This document shows positions 1-9,738 of a stretch of DNA of 64,000 nucleotides, piece after piece. A model generated the notes under the pieces. That model had not been told where the DNA came from, did not search any database, and saw nothing but the letters and a program-made list of their open reading frames with translations. A program made the translations under genes and the position numbers. The stretch lies in contig NZ_WXYO01000007.1 in the NCBI RefSeq assembly GCF_009901585.1, forward strand, positions 124,001 to 188,000, given 5' to 3'. The stretch's first letter is position 1. Each line of letters starts with the position of its first letter. Source of the DNA: Poritiphilus flavus (GTDB lineage Bacteria > Bacteroidota > Bacteroidia > Flavobacteriales > Flavobacteriaceae).

Positions 1-236
1 GGGCACCCTCCGTGCTCGGCATACATACCATCTCCGGCAAAAGCTCCGATCTCGATAGATTTTTTTGGGTCGTCCAGCAGGTAATCAATACGGTCACGGG
101 CGGTCATTTTACCGCTGGCGATATGTTTTTCTATACGCGACTTTCCACCTCCCAATTTTACCTGGGCCAGCTTCTTTTTAAGATCGGAAAGTTGCAATTT
201 GTTGTGGTCTTCGTTTTTGTTGAAGGTAATATCCAT
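1..236 (-). CDS. Acyl-CoA carboxylase carboxyltransferase subunit, N-terminal part (propionyl-CoA carboxylase beta-like)
   Basis: The reverse strand opens with ATG at 234-236 and stays open to the window edge, giving 78 codons; the 3' part lies outside. The N-terminus is a short charged helix, then the element KMTARDRIDYLLDD and a GAFAGDGMYAEHGG stretch. These match the start of the biotin-dependent carboxyltransferase beta family, where [K/G]xTARERIDxLLD is a hallmark. In that family the subunit moves a carboxyl group from biotin onto propionyl- or methylcrotonyl-CoA in the cytoplasm. The exact acyl-CoA substrate cannot be told from this fragment. It is divergent from the oxidoreductase at 318, with an 81-base AT-rich gap between them. 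Confidence 0.85.
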   Translation of the reverse strand, partial: MDITFNKNEDHNKLQLSDLKKKLAQVKLGGGKSRIEKHIASGKMTARDRIDYLLDDPKKSIEIGAFAGDGMYAEHGGC

Positions 237-317
237 CGCTATGAGGCAGTTTCTTTTGTGATGATAAATATAAGGAGTAATATTGACTAACATTAACAAA
301 TTTGAAGCAACAAAAAA

Positions 318-1301
318 ATGAGTGAATTAGTACGTTGGGGAATAGCCGGATTAGGAAATATTGCGTCAAAATTCGCCGAGGACCTGGAGTTGGTAAAGGG
401 GGGTGAACTGGCCGGTGTAGCCTCAAGAAGTCTGGAAAAGGCCGAAGAATTCGGGAAGAAATTCAATGCATCTCACTGCTTTGGTAGTTATGAGGAGATG
501 TTTAAGTCGGATAAGGTGGACGCCATTTATATCGCTACTCCTCATACTTCGCATGAAGCCCTTGCCGTACAGGCGATGGAACACGGTAAGCACGTTTTAT
601 GCGAAAAACCTTTTGGCATCAATTCAGCTGAAGTTCAGGCCATGATCGCTGCCTCTGAACGAAATAATGTCTTTCTGATGGAAGCCATGTGGAGCAGATT
701 TAATCCCAGCATACGCAAAGTGAAAGCCCTGGTAGACTCAGGGGATCTTGGCGCAATACGTTACCTGCATGCGGATTTTGCATTTTACGCCCTAAACAAG
801 GCAGAAGATGGAAGACTGTTGAATCCCGAACTGGCTGGGGGTTCTTTGCTGGATATCGGGATTTACCCCATCTTTCTGGCCTACCTGATGCTTGGAAGGC
901 CCAAAAGCATACAAGCTGTCTCTCAGTTTTACCACACAGGTGTAGAGATCCAGACTTCCATGATATTTGATTATGAGAAAGCTCAGGCGCTCCTATTTAG
1001 CGGACTAAATTCTAAATCCGAAATGAAGGCGGAAATTTCCTGTGAGCAGGGATCAGTCTTTATTCATCCTAGATGGCACGAAACCCAAGGTTTTAGTGTA
1101 GAACAAGGCGAAGAAATGAAACATTTCGATCTGCCCACCTTAGGCCGGGGATACAGCCACGAAATCGAAGAGGTGCACTCCTGTCTGGCAAAGGGAGCAA
1201 CTCAAAGTAGTTTATGGTCACATCAGAACAGCATTGATCTTATGCAACTACTGGATACGGTAAGGCAAAAGTCCGGTATCCGCTTTCCCGCTGAGTCTTA
1301 A
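318..1301 (+). CDS. Gfo/Idh/MocA family NAD(P)-dependent oxidoreductase
   Basis: The 327-residue protein has an N-terminal Rossmann fold with the glycine motif GIAGLGNIASKF near residues 9-20. The family's CEKPFG motif sits near residue 96 and a C-terminal alpha/beta dimerisation domain follows. It has no signal peptide, so it should be cytoplasmic. The region FLMEAMWSRFNPSIRKVKAL resembles the dihydrodiol-dehydrogenase-like branch, which oxidises sugars, inositols or trans-diols using NAD(P). Substrate is not predictable here. It is the first of three paralogous Gfo/Idh proteins in the window and the only one without an export signal. Confidence 0.9.
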   Translation: MSELVRWGIAGLGNIASKFAEDLELVKGGELAGVASRSLEKAEEFGKKFNASHCFGSYEEMFKSDKVDAIYIATPHTSHEALAVQAMEHGKHVLCEKPFGINSAEVQAMIAASERNNVFLMEAMWSRFNPSIRKVKALVDSGDLGAIRYLHADFAFYALNKAEDGRLLNPELAGGSLLDIGIYPIFLAYLMLGRPKSIQAVSQFYHTGVEIQTSMIFDYEKAQALLFSGLNSKSEMKAEISCEQGSVFIHPRWHETQGFSVEQGEEMKHFDLPTLGRGYSHEIEEVHSCLAKGATQSSLWSHQNSIDLMQLLDTVRQKSGIRFPAES

Positions 1302-1318
1302 AGTTTAGATAACATAGG

Positions 1319-1348
1319 TTTGAATTCTTCCAAAATTTACGATATTTG
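1319..1348 (+). promoter_or_regulatory. Putative promoter of the small membrane protein at 1376
   Basis: TTTG at 1319-1322 is followed, 18 bases on, by GATATTTG at 1341-1348. This is one mismatch from the Bacteroidota housekeeping pattern TTTG-N17-23-TAnnTTTG. The start codon is 27 bases downstream. Confidence 0.5.
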
Positions 1349-1375
1349 AGATTCAACCAAACTAAACCAATAAAT

Positions 1376-1558
1376 ATGGGAATGAACAAGAATACCGTTC
1401 TGGCCTGGGCTACATTCATTATGATCAGTGTTGGATGCGCTCTGATTGCACTTGGGGCCTTCCGCTATGATGATGTAGCGGGTTGGGGTTTCGCCGCAGT
1501 AGGGATAGGTTTTTTTGCGATTGCCTGGGTTTTTAACGCCTTAAAAGGACGAGTATAG
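1376..1558 (+). CDS. Small two-helix membrane protein (CAL67264-like)
   Basis: A 60-residue protein starts at ATG 1376. An in-frame GTG/TTG-type extension upstream would overlap the promoter box, so it was not used. The sequence starts MGMNKNTVLAWATFIM and holds two hydrophobic helices, about residues 8-28 and 36-54, with a short polar loop (FRYDDVAGW) between them. It resembles the small flavobacterial inner-membrane family named CAL67264. No function is established. It lies between the oxidoreductase and ettA on the same strand, but has its own promoter-like sequence. Confidence 0.75.
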   Translation: MGMNKNTVLAWATFIMISVGCALIALGAFRYDDVAGWGFAAVGIGFFAIAWVFNALKGRV

Positions 1559-1664
1559 TATTTAATTCGTTCAGAATTTCACACTTTTATCGAATTTCTC
1601 AAGTCAATGTCACCTAAATTTTTAGGCTATTGACGAACTGGAACAACTAACAATTCAACTACCA

Positions 1665-3356
1665 ATGTCGGACGACAAGAAAGTTATTTTCTCCATGTCC
1701 GGGGTTAGCAAAACTTACAAAAATGCAAACACCCCGGTATTAAAGAACATCTATCTCAGCTTCTTCTACGGAGCCAAAATAGGAATCCTTGGCCTCAACG
1801 GATCAGGTAAATCGACCTTGCTGAGGATCATTGCAGGGCAAGACAAGAATCATCAGGGAGATGTTGTTTTCTCTCCCGGATACGAAGTAGGATACCTGGA
1901 ACAAGAACCAGTTCTCGACGATTCCAAGACGGTTTTGGAAGTAGTAAAGGAAGGGGTTGCGGAGACCGTGGCAGTCCTGGACGAGTACAATAGTATTAAC
2001 GATCAGTTTGCATTGCCGGAAGTCTATGAGGATGCGGATAAAATGCAGAAACTCATGGACAGGCAGGCACAATTGCAAGATCAGATCGATGCCTCTAATG
2101 CCTGGGAACTCGACACCAAACTGGAGATCGCTATGGATGCCCTTAGAACTCCGGAGGCTGATAAAAAGATCAGCGTTTTGTCCGGAGGTGAGCGCAGGAG
2201 GGTAGCGCTTTGCAGGCTACTGCTTCGGGAACCGGAGATACTGCTGCTGGATGAGCCCACTAACCACCTGGATGCCGAGTCCGTCCACTGGCTGGAGCAC
2301 CATTTGGCTCAATACAAAGGAACTGTCATTGCCGTTACCCACGACCGTTACTTCCTGGATAATGTAGCTGGATGGATACTGGAACTGGACAGGGGAGAGG
2401 GCATACCCTGGAAAGGAAATTACAGCAGTTGGCTCGATCAGAAAGCTAAACGTCTGGCACAGGAAAGCAAACAGGCCTCCAAAAGACAAAAGACCCTGGA
2501 ACGCGAGTTGGAATGGGTAAGGCAGGGTGCCAAAGGAAGGCAGACCAAACAAAAGGCCAGACTAAAGAACTACGACAAATTATTAAGCCAGGATCAGAAA
2601 CAACTGGAGGAAAAACTTGAGATCTATATCCCGAACGGACCCCGTTTGGGGACGAATGTTATAGAGGCTCAGGATGTGAGCAAGGCCTATGACGATAAAT
2701 TGCTTTACGAGTCCTTGAATTTCAAACTTCCCCAGGCGGGGATCGTGGGAGTAATTGGACCCAATGGTGCCGGTAAAACCACCATTTTCAGAATGATAAT
2801 GGGAGAGGAAAACCCGGATAAAGGTGCTTTTGTGGTCGGAGATACCACCAAAGTTGCCTACGTAGATCAGAGTCATTCCAATATTGATCCGGATAAGACA
2901 ATCTGGGAAAATTTTAGCGACAGTCAGGAATTGATCATGATGGGAGGGAGGCAAGTGAACTCCAGGGCTTATCTGAGCCGCTTTAACTTTTCCGGAAGTG
3001 AACAAAATAAAAAGGTTAGCATGCTTTCCGGAGGGGAGCGCAACCGCTTACATTTGGCGATGACCTTAAAGGAAGAGGGGAATGTGCTATTGTTGGATGA
3101 ACCTACCAACGATCTTGATGTTAATACCTTAAGGGCTTTGGAAGAAGGCCTGGAAAATTTTGCCGGTTGTGCGGTAGTCATTTCGCACGATCGCTGGTTC
3201 CTGGATCGTATCTGTACCCACATCTTAGCTTTTGAAGGAGATTCCCAGGTATATTTCTTTGAAGGTTCCTTCTCTGATTACGAGGAGAACAAGAAGAAAA
3301 GACTGGGTGCGGATATTATGCCTCAACGTATTAAGTATAAAAAACTTATTAGGTAG
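1665..3356 (+). CDS. ettA: Energy-dependent translational throttle protein EttA (ABC-F ATPase)
   Basis: The 563-residue protein has two ABC ATPase domains and no membrane segments. Walker A motifs are GLNGSGKST (about residue 43) and GPNGAGKTT (about 365). Signature motifs LSGGERRR and LSGGERNR precede Walker B motifs LLLDEPTNHLD and LLLDEPTNDLD. Between the domains is a charged linker and arm region characteristic of ABC-F proteins. Length and order match EttA (about 555 residues), which binds the ribosomal E site and gates the first elongation step according to ATP/ADP ratio. The gene ends at a strong hairpin terminator shared with the convergent M16 gene. Confidence 0.95.
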   Translation: MSDDKKVIFSMSGVSKTYKNANTPVLKNIYLSFFYGAKIGILGLNGSGKSTLLRIIAGQDKNHQGDVVFSPGYEVGYLEQEPVLDDSKTVLEVVKEGVAETVAVLDEYNSINDQFALPEVYEDADKMQKLMDRQAQLQDQIDASNAWELDTKLEIAMDALRTPEADKKISVLSGGERRRVALCRLLLREPEILLLDEPTNHLDAESVHWLEHHLAQYKGTVIAVTHDRYFLDNVAGWILELDRGEGIPWKGNYSSWLDQKAKRLAQESKQASKRQKTLERELEWVRQGAKGRQTKQKARLKNYDKLLSQDQKQLEEKLEIYIPNGPRLGTNVIEAQDVSKAYDDKLLYESLNFKLPQAGIVGVIGPNGAGKTTIFRMIMGEENPDKGAFVVGDTTKVAYVDQSHSNIDPDKTIWENFSDSQELIMMGGRQVNSRAYLSRFNFSGSEQNKKVSMLSGGERNRLHLAMTLKEEGNVLLLDEPTNDLDVNTLRALEEGLENFAGCAVVISHDRWFLDRICTHILAFEGDSQVYFFEGSFSDYEENKKKRLGADIMPQRIKYKKLIR

Positions 3357-3365
3357 TCTAAAACA

Positions 3366-3394
3366 AAACTCCCGATATGATCGGGAGTTTTTGT
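3366..3394. terminator. Bidirectional hairpin terminator between ettA and the M16 operon
   Basis: A perfect 10-bp stem (AAACTCCCGA / TCGGGAGTTT) with a 5-base TATGA loop is flanked by A-rich sequence on the left and T-rich on the right. It can serve both convergent genes. Confidence 0.85.
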
Positions 3395-3415
3395 TTATAG
3401 TCCAAATATCAAGAC

Positions 3416-4804
3416 CTATTGCTTCAACGGCTGATTCAGGGTTTCCTGGATCTGACTTTCAATTTTGGCCTTGTCCCCAACCACAATAAGGGTCATCTTA
3501 TCCGGCTGAATATACTTCTTGGTCATCTCACTTACCATTCTTGGGGTAACCGCATGCATATTCTTGACCTTGTTTTCGAGGAATTCATCAGGAAGGTCAT
3601 GAGTATCAAGGAATATAAGTTGCCTTATGATCCCATTAGGGGTAGAATTTTGCAGCACATAAATCCCGGACTCGTAGTTGATAATACCATCCATTTCTTC
3701 CTGGGAAGGGGGTTCGTTCTGTAATTTCTCTATTTCTTTCTTTATTTCCGCCAGAGACGCTCCTGTATGTTCTGTGGTCACATCGGCCATCTCATACCAG
3801 ATCCCTGTTTTGTAATTCTCCGCCAATACACTTCGGGGAGAATAGGTATATCCTTTGTCTTCACGGATGTTACTGGTGATCCGGGAGGCGAAAGAACCGC
3901 CCAGTATGGAATTAGTCACATCCAGTGCAATGAAATCCTCATGGGAAGGATCGGCCACAGGCATGCCGTAGTAAATGGTAGATTGCGGAGCTCCCGGTCT
4001 GTCTATGATCTTCACCTTATTGGCGGTTACCGGTTGAGCGACCTCGTAATCTGAAGGACTTCCTTCACGCCAATCGCCTAACGTTCTTTCCACGGTGTTC
4101 CTTACCTCCGTGGCATTAAAATTGCCTGCAACGTAGATGGTTGTTCTAAGTGCACCGAAATTTGTTTCGTAGAAATCTTTGATATCCTCTACCGAATAAG
4201 AATCTATTTGCTCTTCGGAGGGGTAAACGCGTCCATATGGATGGTCCGGATAGATTTCAGCGTAAAAATCCCGGAAGGCCTGAGATCTGGGCCTGGACAG
4301 CCGAACGGAAAGGTCCCGCTTCATATCGCTCTTTAAGCGCTCAAGTTCTTCTGCGGGCCACTTGGGATTTTTTAGTACGTCGGCCATAAGCTCTATAGCC
4401 TTAGGGGCAAACTCATAAAGTACGGAGCTGCTGATAGAAGAATTGTGAACACCAACGGCAATGTTTAGATTGCCACCCATTCCTGCCATTTCATCAGCTA
4501 TTTGCTTAGCGGATTTTGTAGTACTTCCTTCCTCAAGGAGGTCAGCTAACAGATCCGCCAGCCAAACCTGGTCTTCTGTTTCATTGATATTGCCTGTTTT
4601 GATATTGATTCGGATAGACGCTTTTGGGATGGACCCATAGGGCACCATTATAAGCTTTAGGCCGTTGTCAAAACTGATTATCTCTTTTTCGGGAAGGTTG
4701 AAATTTTTGGGTGTTCCGCCCTCCGGTGGGGTTTCTTTTTCCTGTGCCGTCAAAGGAAATGCCATAAGGCCGACAGCTATAAGGGATATGATTACTTTTT
4801 TCAT
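3416..4804 (-). CDS. M16 family peptidase-like subunit lacking the zinc motif
   Basis: The 462-residue protein is taken from ATG 4804, which puts a clean signal peptide (MKKVIISLIAVGLMAFPLTAQ) at the N-terminus; an in-frame ATG 21 bases upstream would overlap the preceding gene. It has the paired M16 domain fold, including a C-terminal domain with RPGAPQSTIYYGMP. The position where HxxEH should stand reads QVWLADLLADLLEE, so both metal histidines are absent. In M16B systems such an inactive subunit pairs with an active one to form the peptide chamber. The active partner is immediately upstream, with a 4-base gap, supporting a heterodimeric periplasmic peptidase. Confidence 0.9.
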   Translation of the reverse strand: MKKVIISLIAVGLMAFPLTAQEKETPPEGGTPKNFNLPEKEIISFDNGLKLIMVPYGSIPKASIRINIKTGNINETEDQVWLADLLADLLEEGSTTKSAKQIADEMAGMGGNLNIAVGVHNSSISSSVLYEFAPKAIELMADVLKNPKWPAEELERLKSDMKRDLSVRLSRPRSQAFRDFYAEIYPDHPYGRVYPSEEQIDSYSVEDIKDFYETNFGALRTTIYVAGNFNATEVRNTVERTLGDWREGSPSDYEVAQPVTANKVKIIDRPGAPQSTIYYGMPVADPSHEDFIALDVTNSILGGSFASRITSNIREDKGYTYSPRSVLAENYKTGIWYEMADVTTEHTGASLAEIKKEIEKLQNEPPSQEEMDGIINYESGIYVLQNSTPNGIIRQLIFLDTHDLPDEFLENKVKNMHAVTPRMVSEMTKKYIQPDKMTLIVVGDKAKIESQIQETLNQPLKQ

Positions 4805-4808
4805 GGGT

Positions 4809-6200
4809 TTAACTCGTTTTTTCATTATCAGCCAGTAATGGATTTACGACCAGAATGGTCCTGTTGCTTTTACGCAGGTATTCTTCAATGGTTCTTTTAA
4901 CCACCTCCGGGGTGATCTTCTTAAACTCTTCCTCAAGACTATTAATTCTGGCGGGATCATCGTCAAAAAGGGCAAAGCTACAGAGTAAATCAGCCCTCCC
5001 CAGACCAAAGGTGCCCCCTATATCGTCGTACAATTGTGAACGGATCTTCACAATTGCGCGGTCTATCATTTCCTGAGAGAGGGTATTGTCCAGATCTGCC
5101 ATAACCTCGTCTATGGCTGTAAGGATATCTTCCTTGCTGGTCTCCTTGTCGTGGGTGAGGTCGTACATCCACAGCATGGGGCCTTTGTAATTGAACATAT
5201 TGCCCAGGTAATTGATACCACCGCTTACGTCAGAAGTGAATCCTTTCTCATTTTCCAGTTTTTGAGCCAGTAAACTATTATCTCCCTGAACGAGTATCTG
5301 ATCCAGGAGACCCATAGCGTAGTATTCCGGGGTATTGCGTTCTGGCATCTGATAAGCAAGTGCTATGGCTGGCTTATTCGCCAGGGAATCGTTCTTTACA
5401 AATTCCTTTTCTTCTTCCTGTCTGGGTTCGGAGATGTCTGGTTGTTCAGGAAGTTCGGCGGCCGGAATGTCTCCGAAATACTTTTCTATCCAGGCTTTGG
5501 TTTCTTCCATATCAAAGTCGCCAACAACGGAAAGCGCAGCGTTGTTCGGCGAGTAGTAGGTATCAAAGAAACTGGCAACATCCTCCAGGTTGGCCGCATC
5601 CAGATCTTTAAGGTCTCCGTAAAAGTTGTGGGCATTGTACCAGTTTGTATTCGCATACTGTGGCATATCCAACCAGGGGAAACCACCGTAGGGCTGGTTC
5701 AGAACATTTACTTTCACCTCGTTTTTTACTACTCCCTGCTGATTGGTCAGGTTTTCCTGGCTTATATCAAGGCCTCGCATACGGTCTGCCTCTGCCCATA
5801 ACATGGTTTCCAGTTTGTGTGAGGGTACAATCTCAAAATAGTTGGTGAAATCAAAGCGGGTTGAACCATTTAAAACCCCACCATTTTGTTGAACCAGCTT
5901 TACGAATTCCATTTTTCCGAGGTTCTTGGAACCCTGAAACATCATATGTTCAAACAAATGTGCAAACCCGGTACGGTCTTTAGGCTCAATTCTGAACCCG
6001 ATGTTATAATAAACGGCCACTATGGCGGTTGGAGAGGTGGCATCCTGGGAAAGGATCACCCGAAGACCGTTATCGAGTTTGTAATATTCCACGGGAACTT
6101 TAAACTCAGAGGTCTCCTTTTCTGTACTCTTGTCTTCTATGCATCCTACCAAAAACATGGTGATCATGCCAAGCGACAAGAGCTTTAGCGGTAATTTCAT
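4809..6200 (-). CDS. M16 family zinc metallopeptidase, lipoprotein
   Basis: The 463-residue protein begins with a lipoprotein signal ending FLVGC (Cys20). It carries the inverted zinc motif HLFEH (His81, Glu84, His85) and, about 75 residues later, the glutamate-containing stretch QQGVVKNEVKVN that supplies the third ligand in M16 enzymes. A C-terminal inactive-type M16 domain follows. It is the catalytic partner of the downstream zinc-less subunit, in one operon with a 4-base spacing. Anchored at the membrane surface, it probably degrades small peptides in the periplasm. Substrate is not known. Confidence 0.92.
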   Translation of the reverse strand: MKLPLKLLSLGMITMFLVGCIEDKSTEKETSEFKVPVEYYKLDNGLRVILSQDATSPTAIVAVYYNIGFRIEPKDRTGFAHLFEHMMFQGSKNLGKMEFVKLVQQNGGVLNGSTRFDFTNYFEIVPSHKLETMLWAEADRMRGLDISQENLTNQQGVVKNEVKVNVLNQPYGGFPWLDMPQYANTNWYNAHNFYGDLKDLDAANLEDVASFFDTYYSPNNAALSVVGDFDMEETKAWIEKYFGDIPAAELPEQPDISEPRQEEEKEFVKNDSLANKPAIALAYQMPERNTPEYYAMGLLDQILVQGDNSLLAQKLENEKGFTSDVSGGINYLGNMFNYKGPMLWMYDLTHDKETSKEDILTAIDEVMADLDNTLSQEMIDRAIVKIRSQLYDDIGGTFGLGRADLLCSFALFDDDPARINSLEEEFKKITPEVVKRTIEEYLRKSNRTILVVNPLLADNEKTS

Positions 6201-6296
6201 TCTTGAATTTTTAAGTTAATTAATACAATTGTCAGTTCAATATACTATAAAACTATAGGACTGTTTTCGCTGATGATTGTTACAATTTTGTGAAAA

Positions 6297-7100
6297 TTAA
6301 TAATCCTCCCCGGGATACCAATCCAATTGAATCACTTCGATCTCCTGGTTACCCTGGTTTACCAGCTTTTTAAACTTCTTTACATCACTTACTTCCGGTC
6401 TCCCCCTGTAATGGTAAGGATAGACCTGTTTTGGTTTGAAATCCAGGACTGCGTCTGCAGCTTTTTCCACAGTCATGGTATAGGGTAGGTTCATACACAC
6501 AAAAGCTTTGTCAATATCCCGAAGCGATCTCATTTCGGGAATATCCTCAGTATCCCCGGAAAAGTAGATCCTTTCTCCATTGAGATCCAATACATATCCA
6601 TTTCCCCGGCCTTTAGAATGGAATTTCAAGGCTTCCTCCCTGAGGTTATACATTGGTATGGCCTCAACTGTAATTCCGTAGCGTTCCTTGCTGTCTCCAT
6701 TGTTGAGAACATCGATCTGCGGAGTAAATTCTTCGGGAATCTTATCCGCAACTGCCTGGGGCACCATGATCTTGGCCTTCTCAGTATTGAGTTCTGTAAG
6801 GGTTTCTACATTTAAATGGTCTCCATGTATATCGGTGATGAGTATAAGATCTGGCTGCTTTTGCCCCTTAAAGGCCACAGCTCCGCCTACGGGATCTATA
6901 TATATGATGGTTTCACCCCATTCCAAAACCGCGGTGGCGTGTTCAATTGGGATAATTTTCAGGGAGGCAGTGGGTTTTTGGGTTTCGTCAGGCTCTCCGC
7001 CCTGAGCTAATGCTTGCTTATCCTGCCCGGAGTCAGGCCTTTCCTTACAACCCAGTAGTGCTAAACAGCAGCTTATCAGAATAAAAACAAAATTTTTCAC
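6297..7100 (-). CDS. Metallo-beta-lactamase-fold hydrolase, lipoprotein
   Basis: The 267-residue protein uses a GTG start at 7098-7100; no in-frame ATG gives a better N-terminus. A lipoprotein signal ends LLGC (Cys18). The metal motif appears as TDIHGDHLN near residue 92, a TxxHxDH form typical of the UlaG/YtkL-like branch. A second metal aspartate lies in YFSGDTED and a C-terminal histidine in YPYHYRG. These features suggest a binuclear zinc hydrolase in the periplasm. The substrate is unknown. It is transcribed in the same direction as the M16 pair, with a 96-base gap, so linkage is possible but not shown. Confidence 0.85.
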   Translation of the reverse strand: MKNFVFILISCCLALLGCKERPDSGQDKQALAQGGEPDETQKPTASLKIIPIEHATAVLEWGETIIYIDPVGGAVAFKGQKQPDLILITDIHGDHLNVETLTELNTEKAKIMVPQAVADKIPEEFTPQIDVLNNGDSKERYGITVEAIPMYNLREEALKFHSKGRGNGYVLDLNGERIYFSGDTEDIPEMRSLRDIDKAFVCMNLPYTMTVEKAADAVLDFKPKQVYPYHYRGRPEVSDVKKFKKLVNQGNQEIEVIQLDWYPGEDY

Positions 7101-7306
7101 AGCTCACAGGTATTATGGGTTCAAACATCAACAATCCCCCTAAAATATAGGGCTACAACCACTTACAAGTTACGACAGGAATTCTATTTCACCTCGTCTT
7201 ATCGATTTTTTTTGCATAAAAAAGTCTAAACCAAATTATAGACCGTATATAGACTGATACAAACAAATACTTTAGCTAAAATTAGAGGTTAATTAATTTT
7301 TAAACT

Positions 7307-8194
7307 ATGACTGAAACAAAAAGTAACAACGGATTGAAGGTAATAGCAGGTTTGCTGGGTGTGGTATTGTTAGGTACCATTATCTACACTGTTAGTCTCT
7401 ATCAGGATAAGAAAAAGACCACTACTGCGTTGATGCAAGAGAAGGATTTGGTGGTAGAAGACCTTAATAGTCTTAAGTCTGAGTACGACAAAGCTATTTT
7501 GGAGAGCAATGCCACTAATGAGGAATTGGTTGCAGCAAGAGACAATATCGCAAAGTATATCGATTCTGTAAAATCTATGAAAGCTGATTTGAGCACGCTT
7601 AGACGATACAGAAATCAGGTAGCTGTACTTAAGAAGGAAAGAGAGCAATTACTTGCCCAGGTTGATTCACTGCAAAGATCGAATACTTTGATCGCTATGG
7701 AGCGTGACAGTACTTTTGTAGAGCTGGAAAAGCAAACTGTTTTCAACGACTCTCTTGTAGTACAGAACACCCAGTTGGCTGATGCGGTTGAGCGTGGTTC
7801 TGCCCTTAACCTGTCTAACTTCACAGTTGATGCAGTAAAAGAAAGAGGTAGCGGTAAACTGGTATCTACTTCCAGAGCCAAAGCTACTGATAAGTTCAAG
7901 ATCTGCTTTACGGTTGCGGACAATGTGATCGCCGAGGCTGGGGATAGAGAGTTCTTGCTTGAAGTTCTTGATCCTCAAGGAAATATCCTTGGTGGTGGTG
8001 CCTCTAAGTCCAATGAAGAAGGAGCATCTGTTAGCTACAGTAAAGGAACTAACTTCTACTATGAGAATAAGAACCTGGACGTTTGTGATTACATCAATAA
8101 ACCAGCAGGTGATTTCCAAAAAGGAAACTACATGGTGAACGTTTATGACGACAAGCTTAAGCTTTTGGGAACTTCCAAGTTCACTTTAAAATAG
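7307..8194 (+). CDS. Coiled-coil inner-membrane protein of unknown function
   Basis: The 295-residue protein has a short cytoplasmic N-terminus, one membrane helix (about residues 9-29) and then a long heptad-rich coiled coil to about residue 155. A globular beta-rich domain of about 110 residues ends the chain (FKICFTVADNV... to the C-terminus). The globular domain looks like a periplasmic beta-sandwich. Similar proteins occur across Flavobacteriaceae and are often mislabelled as ParA-like; nothing here (no Walker motif) supports an ATPase. It has its own terminator and a 206-base upstream gap divergent from the MBL gene. Function not recognised. Confidence 0.8.
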   Translation: MTETKSNNGLKVIAGLLGVVLLGTIIYTVSLYQDKKKTTTALMQEKDLVVEDLNSLKSEYDKAILESNATNEELVAARDNIAKYIDSVKSMKADLSTLRRYRNQVAVLKKEREQLLAQVDSLQRSNTLIAMERDSTFVELEKQTVFNDSLVVQNTQLADAVERGSALNLSNFTVDAVKERGSGKLVSTSRAKATDKFKICFTVADNVIAEAGDREFLLEVLDPQGNILGGGASKSNEEGASVSYSKGTNFYYENKNLDVCDYINKPAGDFQKGNYMVNVYDDKLKLLGTSKFTLK

Positions 8195-8211
8195 TAAACA
8201 CTACCCATTTT

Positions 8212-8248
8212 AAAAAGGGGACAGTCCTGATGGTCTGTCCCTTTTTTT
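8212..8248. terminator. Hairpin terminator, probably bidirectional
   Basis: GGGACAG (8218-8224) pairs with CTGTCCC (8235-8241) around a 10-base loop. An A-run precedes and a T7 run follows, so it can end both the coiled-coil gene and the convergent fumC. Confidence 0.85.
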
Positions 8249-8272
8249 ATGCTTAATTTTTCGGGATGATAA

Positions 8273-9670
8273 TCACTTTAGGCCTCCGACCATATCTTCG
8301 GGTTTAACCCACTGGTCGTATTCCTCGGGCGTAACATAGCCCAGATTGATCGCTTCTTCCCGTAAAGTAGTTCCATTTTTGTGAGCCGTATTGGCGATTT
8401 CCGCCGCCTTGTAATAACCAATTTTGGTATTTAGGGCGGTTACCAGCATTAAGGAGTTGTTTAGCAGCTTTTCGATCACTTCGTGATTCGGCTCAATCCC
8501 GGAAGCGCAATTAACATCAAAACTAACACAGGCATCACCCAGAAGGTTCGCGGACTGCAGTATGTTTGCTGCCATAAGTGGTTTGAACACATTCAATTCA
8601 TAATGACCCTGAGTGCCTCCTATGGTAATGGCCACGTCATTGCCCATAACCTGGGCACAAACCATGGTAAGGGCCTCGCATTGGGTTGGGTTTACCTTGC
8701 CAGGCATGATAGAGCTACCGGGCTCATTAGCCGGAATAATGATCTCGCCTATCCCGGAACGCGGGCCGGAGGCCATCATCCGGATATCGTTTGCGATCTT
8801 ATTCAGGGATACCGCCAACTGTTTAAGGGCGCCGTGACTTTCCACCAGGGCATCGTGGGCGGCCAGGGCTTCAAATTTGTTTTCCGCGGAAACAAAAGGT
8901 AGCCCTGTAAAGTCTGCTATATATTTAGCTACCAGCTCCGCATAGCCTTTTGGGGTATTTAATCCGGTCCCTACTGCCGTGCCACCAAGTGCGAGCTCAC
9001 CCAGGTGCGACATGGTGTTCTCCAGTGCCTTCAGCCCATGATCCAGCTGGGAGACGTATCCTGAAAATTCCTGACCCAGGGTTAGGGGAGTGGCGTCCAT
9101 TAGGTGCGTCCTTCCGATTTTCACCACCTCACAGAACTCATTTACCTTATTTTGAAGTGTATCCCTAAGCTGACGAACACCAGGAATGGTAACTTCAACT
9201 ATCTTTTTATAGGCGGCGATGTGCATTCCTGTTGGGAAAGTATCATTAGAAGACTGCGATTTGTTCACATCGTCATTGGGTTGAATGGTCTTGTCTCCTT
9301 CACCAATGGTTTTTCCGGCTATCTCATGCGCCCTGTTCGCGATCACTTCGTTTACATTCATATTACTCTGAGTGCCTGATCCGGTTTGCCAGATGACCAG
9401 TGGAAACTGATGATCGTGCTTCCCGTCAAGGATCTCATCGCAGACTTGGGCGATAAGGTCTCTTTTTTCCGTAGTCAACACGCCTAGTTCCTCGTTGGCA
9501 TAGGCAGCTGCCTTTTTAAGGTAGGCAAATCCGTAAACGACCTCAAGTGGCATGCTGGCCTCCGGGCCGATTTTAAAATTGTTGCGCGAACGTTCTGTCT
9601 GAGCGCCCCAGTATTTATCCGCGGGCACCTTTACTTCGCCCATGGTATCTTTTTCTATTCGGTATTCCAT
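8273..9670 (-). CDS. fumC: Class II fumarate hydratase
   Basis: The 465-residue protein matches FumC length and motifs. The fumarase/aspartase signature [16 protein letters not shown] lies near residue 318, with the [10 protein letters not shown] substrate-binding element near 100 and [16 protein letters not shown] near 186. The enzyme interconverts fumarate and L-malate in the TCA cycle as an iron-independent tetramer in the cytoplasm. It is a single-gene unit with a TAnnTTTG box upstream and a shared terminator downstream. Confidence 0.97.
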   Translation of the reverse strand: MEYRIEKDTMGEVKVPADKYWGAQTERSRNNFKIGPEASMPLEVVYGFAYLKKAAAYANEELGVLTTEKRDLIAQVCDEILDGKHDHQFPLVIWQTGSGTQSNMNVNEVIANRAHEIAGKTIGEGDKTIQPNDDVNKSQSSNDTFPTGMHIAAYKKIVEVTIPGVRQLRDTLQNKVNEFCEVVKIGRTHLMDATPLTLGQEFSGYVSQLDHGLKALENTMSHLGELALGGTAVGTGLNTPKGYAELVAKYIADFTGLPFVSAENKFEALAAHDALVESHGALKQLAVSLNKIANDIRMMASGPRSGIGEIIIPANEPGSSIMPGKVNPTQCEALTMVCAQVMGNDVAITIGGTQGHYELNVFKPLMAANILQSANLLGDACVSFDVNCASGIEPNHEVIEKLLNNSLMLVTALNTKIGYYKAAEIANTAHKNGTTLREEAINLGYVTPEEYDQWVKPEDMVGGLK

Positions 9671-9691
9671 TATTAGTTACATTTATACTAA

Positions 9692-9699
9692 CAAATTTA
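9692..9699 (-). promoter_or_regulatory. Putative minus-7 box of fumC
   Basis: The reverse strand reads TAAATTTG, an exact TAnnTTTG match, 21 bases upstream of the fumC ATG. No clear TTG is visible at the matching minus-33 position. Confidence 0.5.
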
Positions 9700-9738
9700 C
9701 GAGATTTAGAAGGACCTGACCAGTCTCTGCCACGCCTA

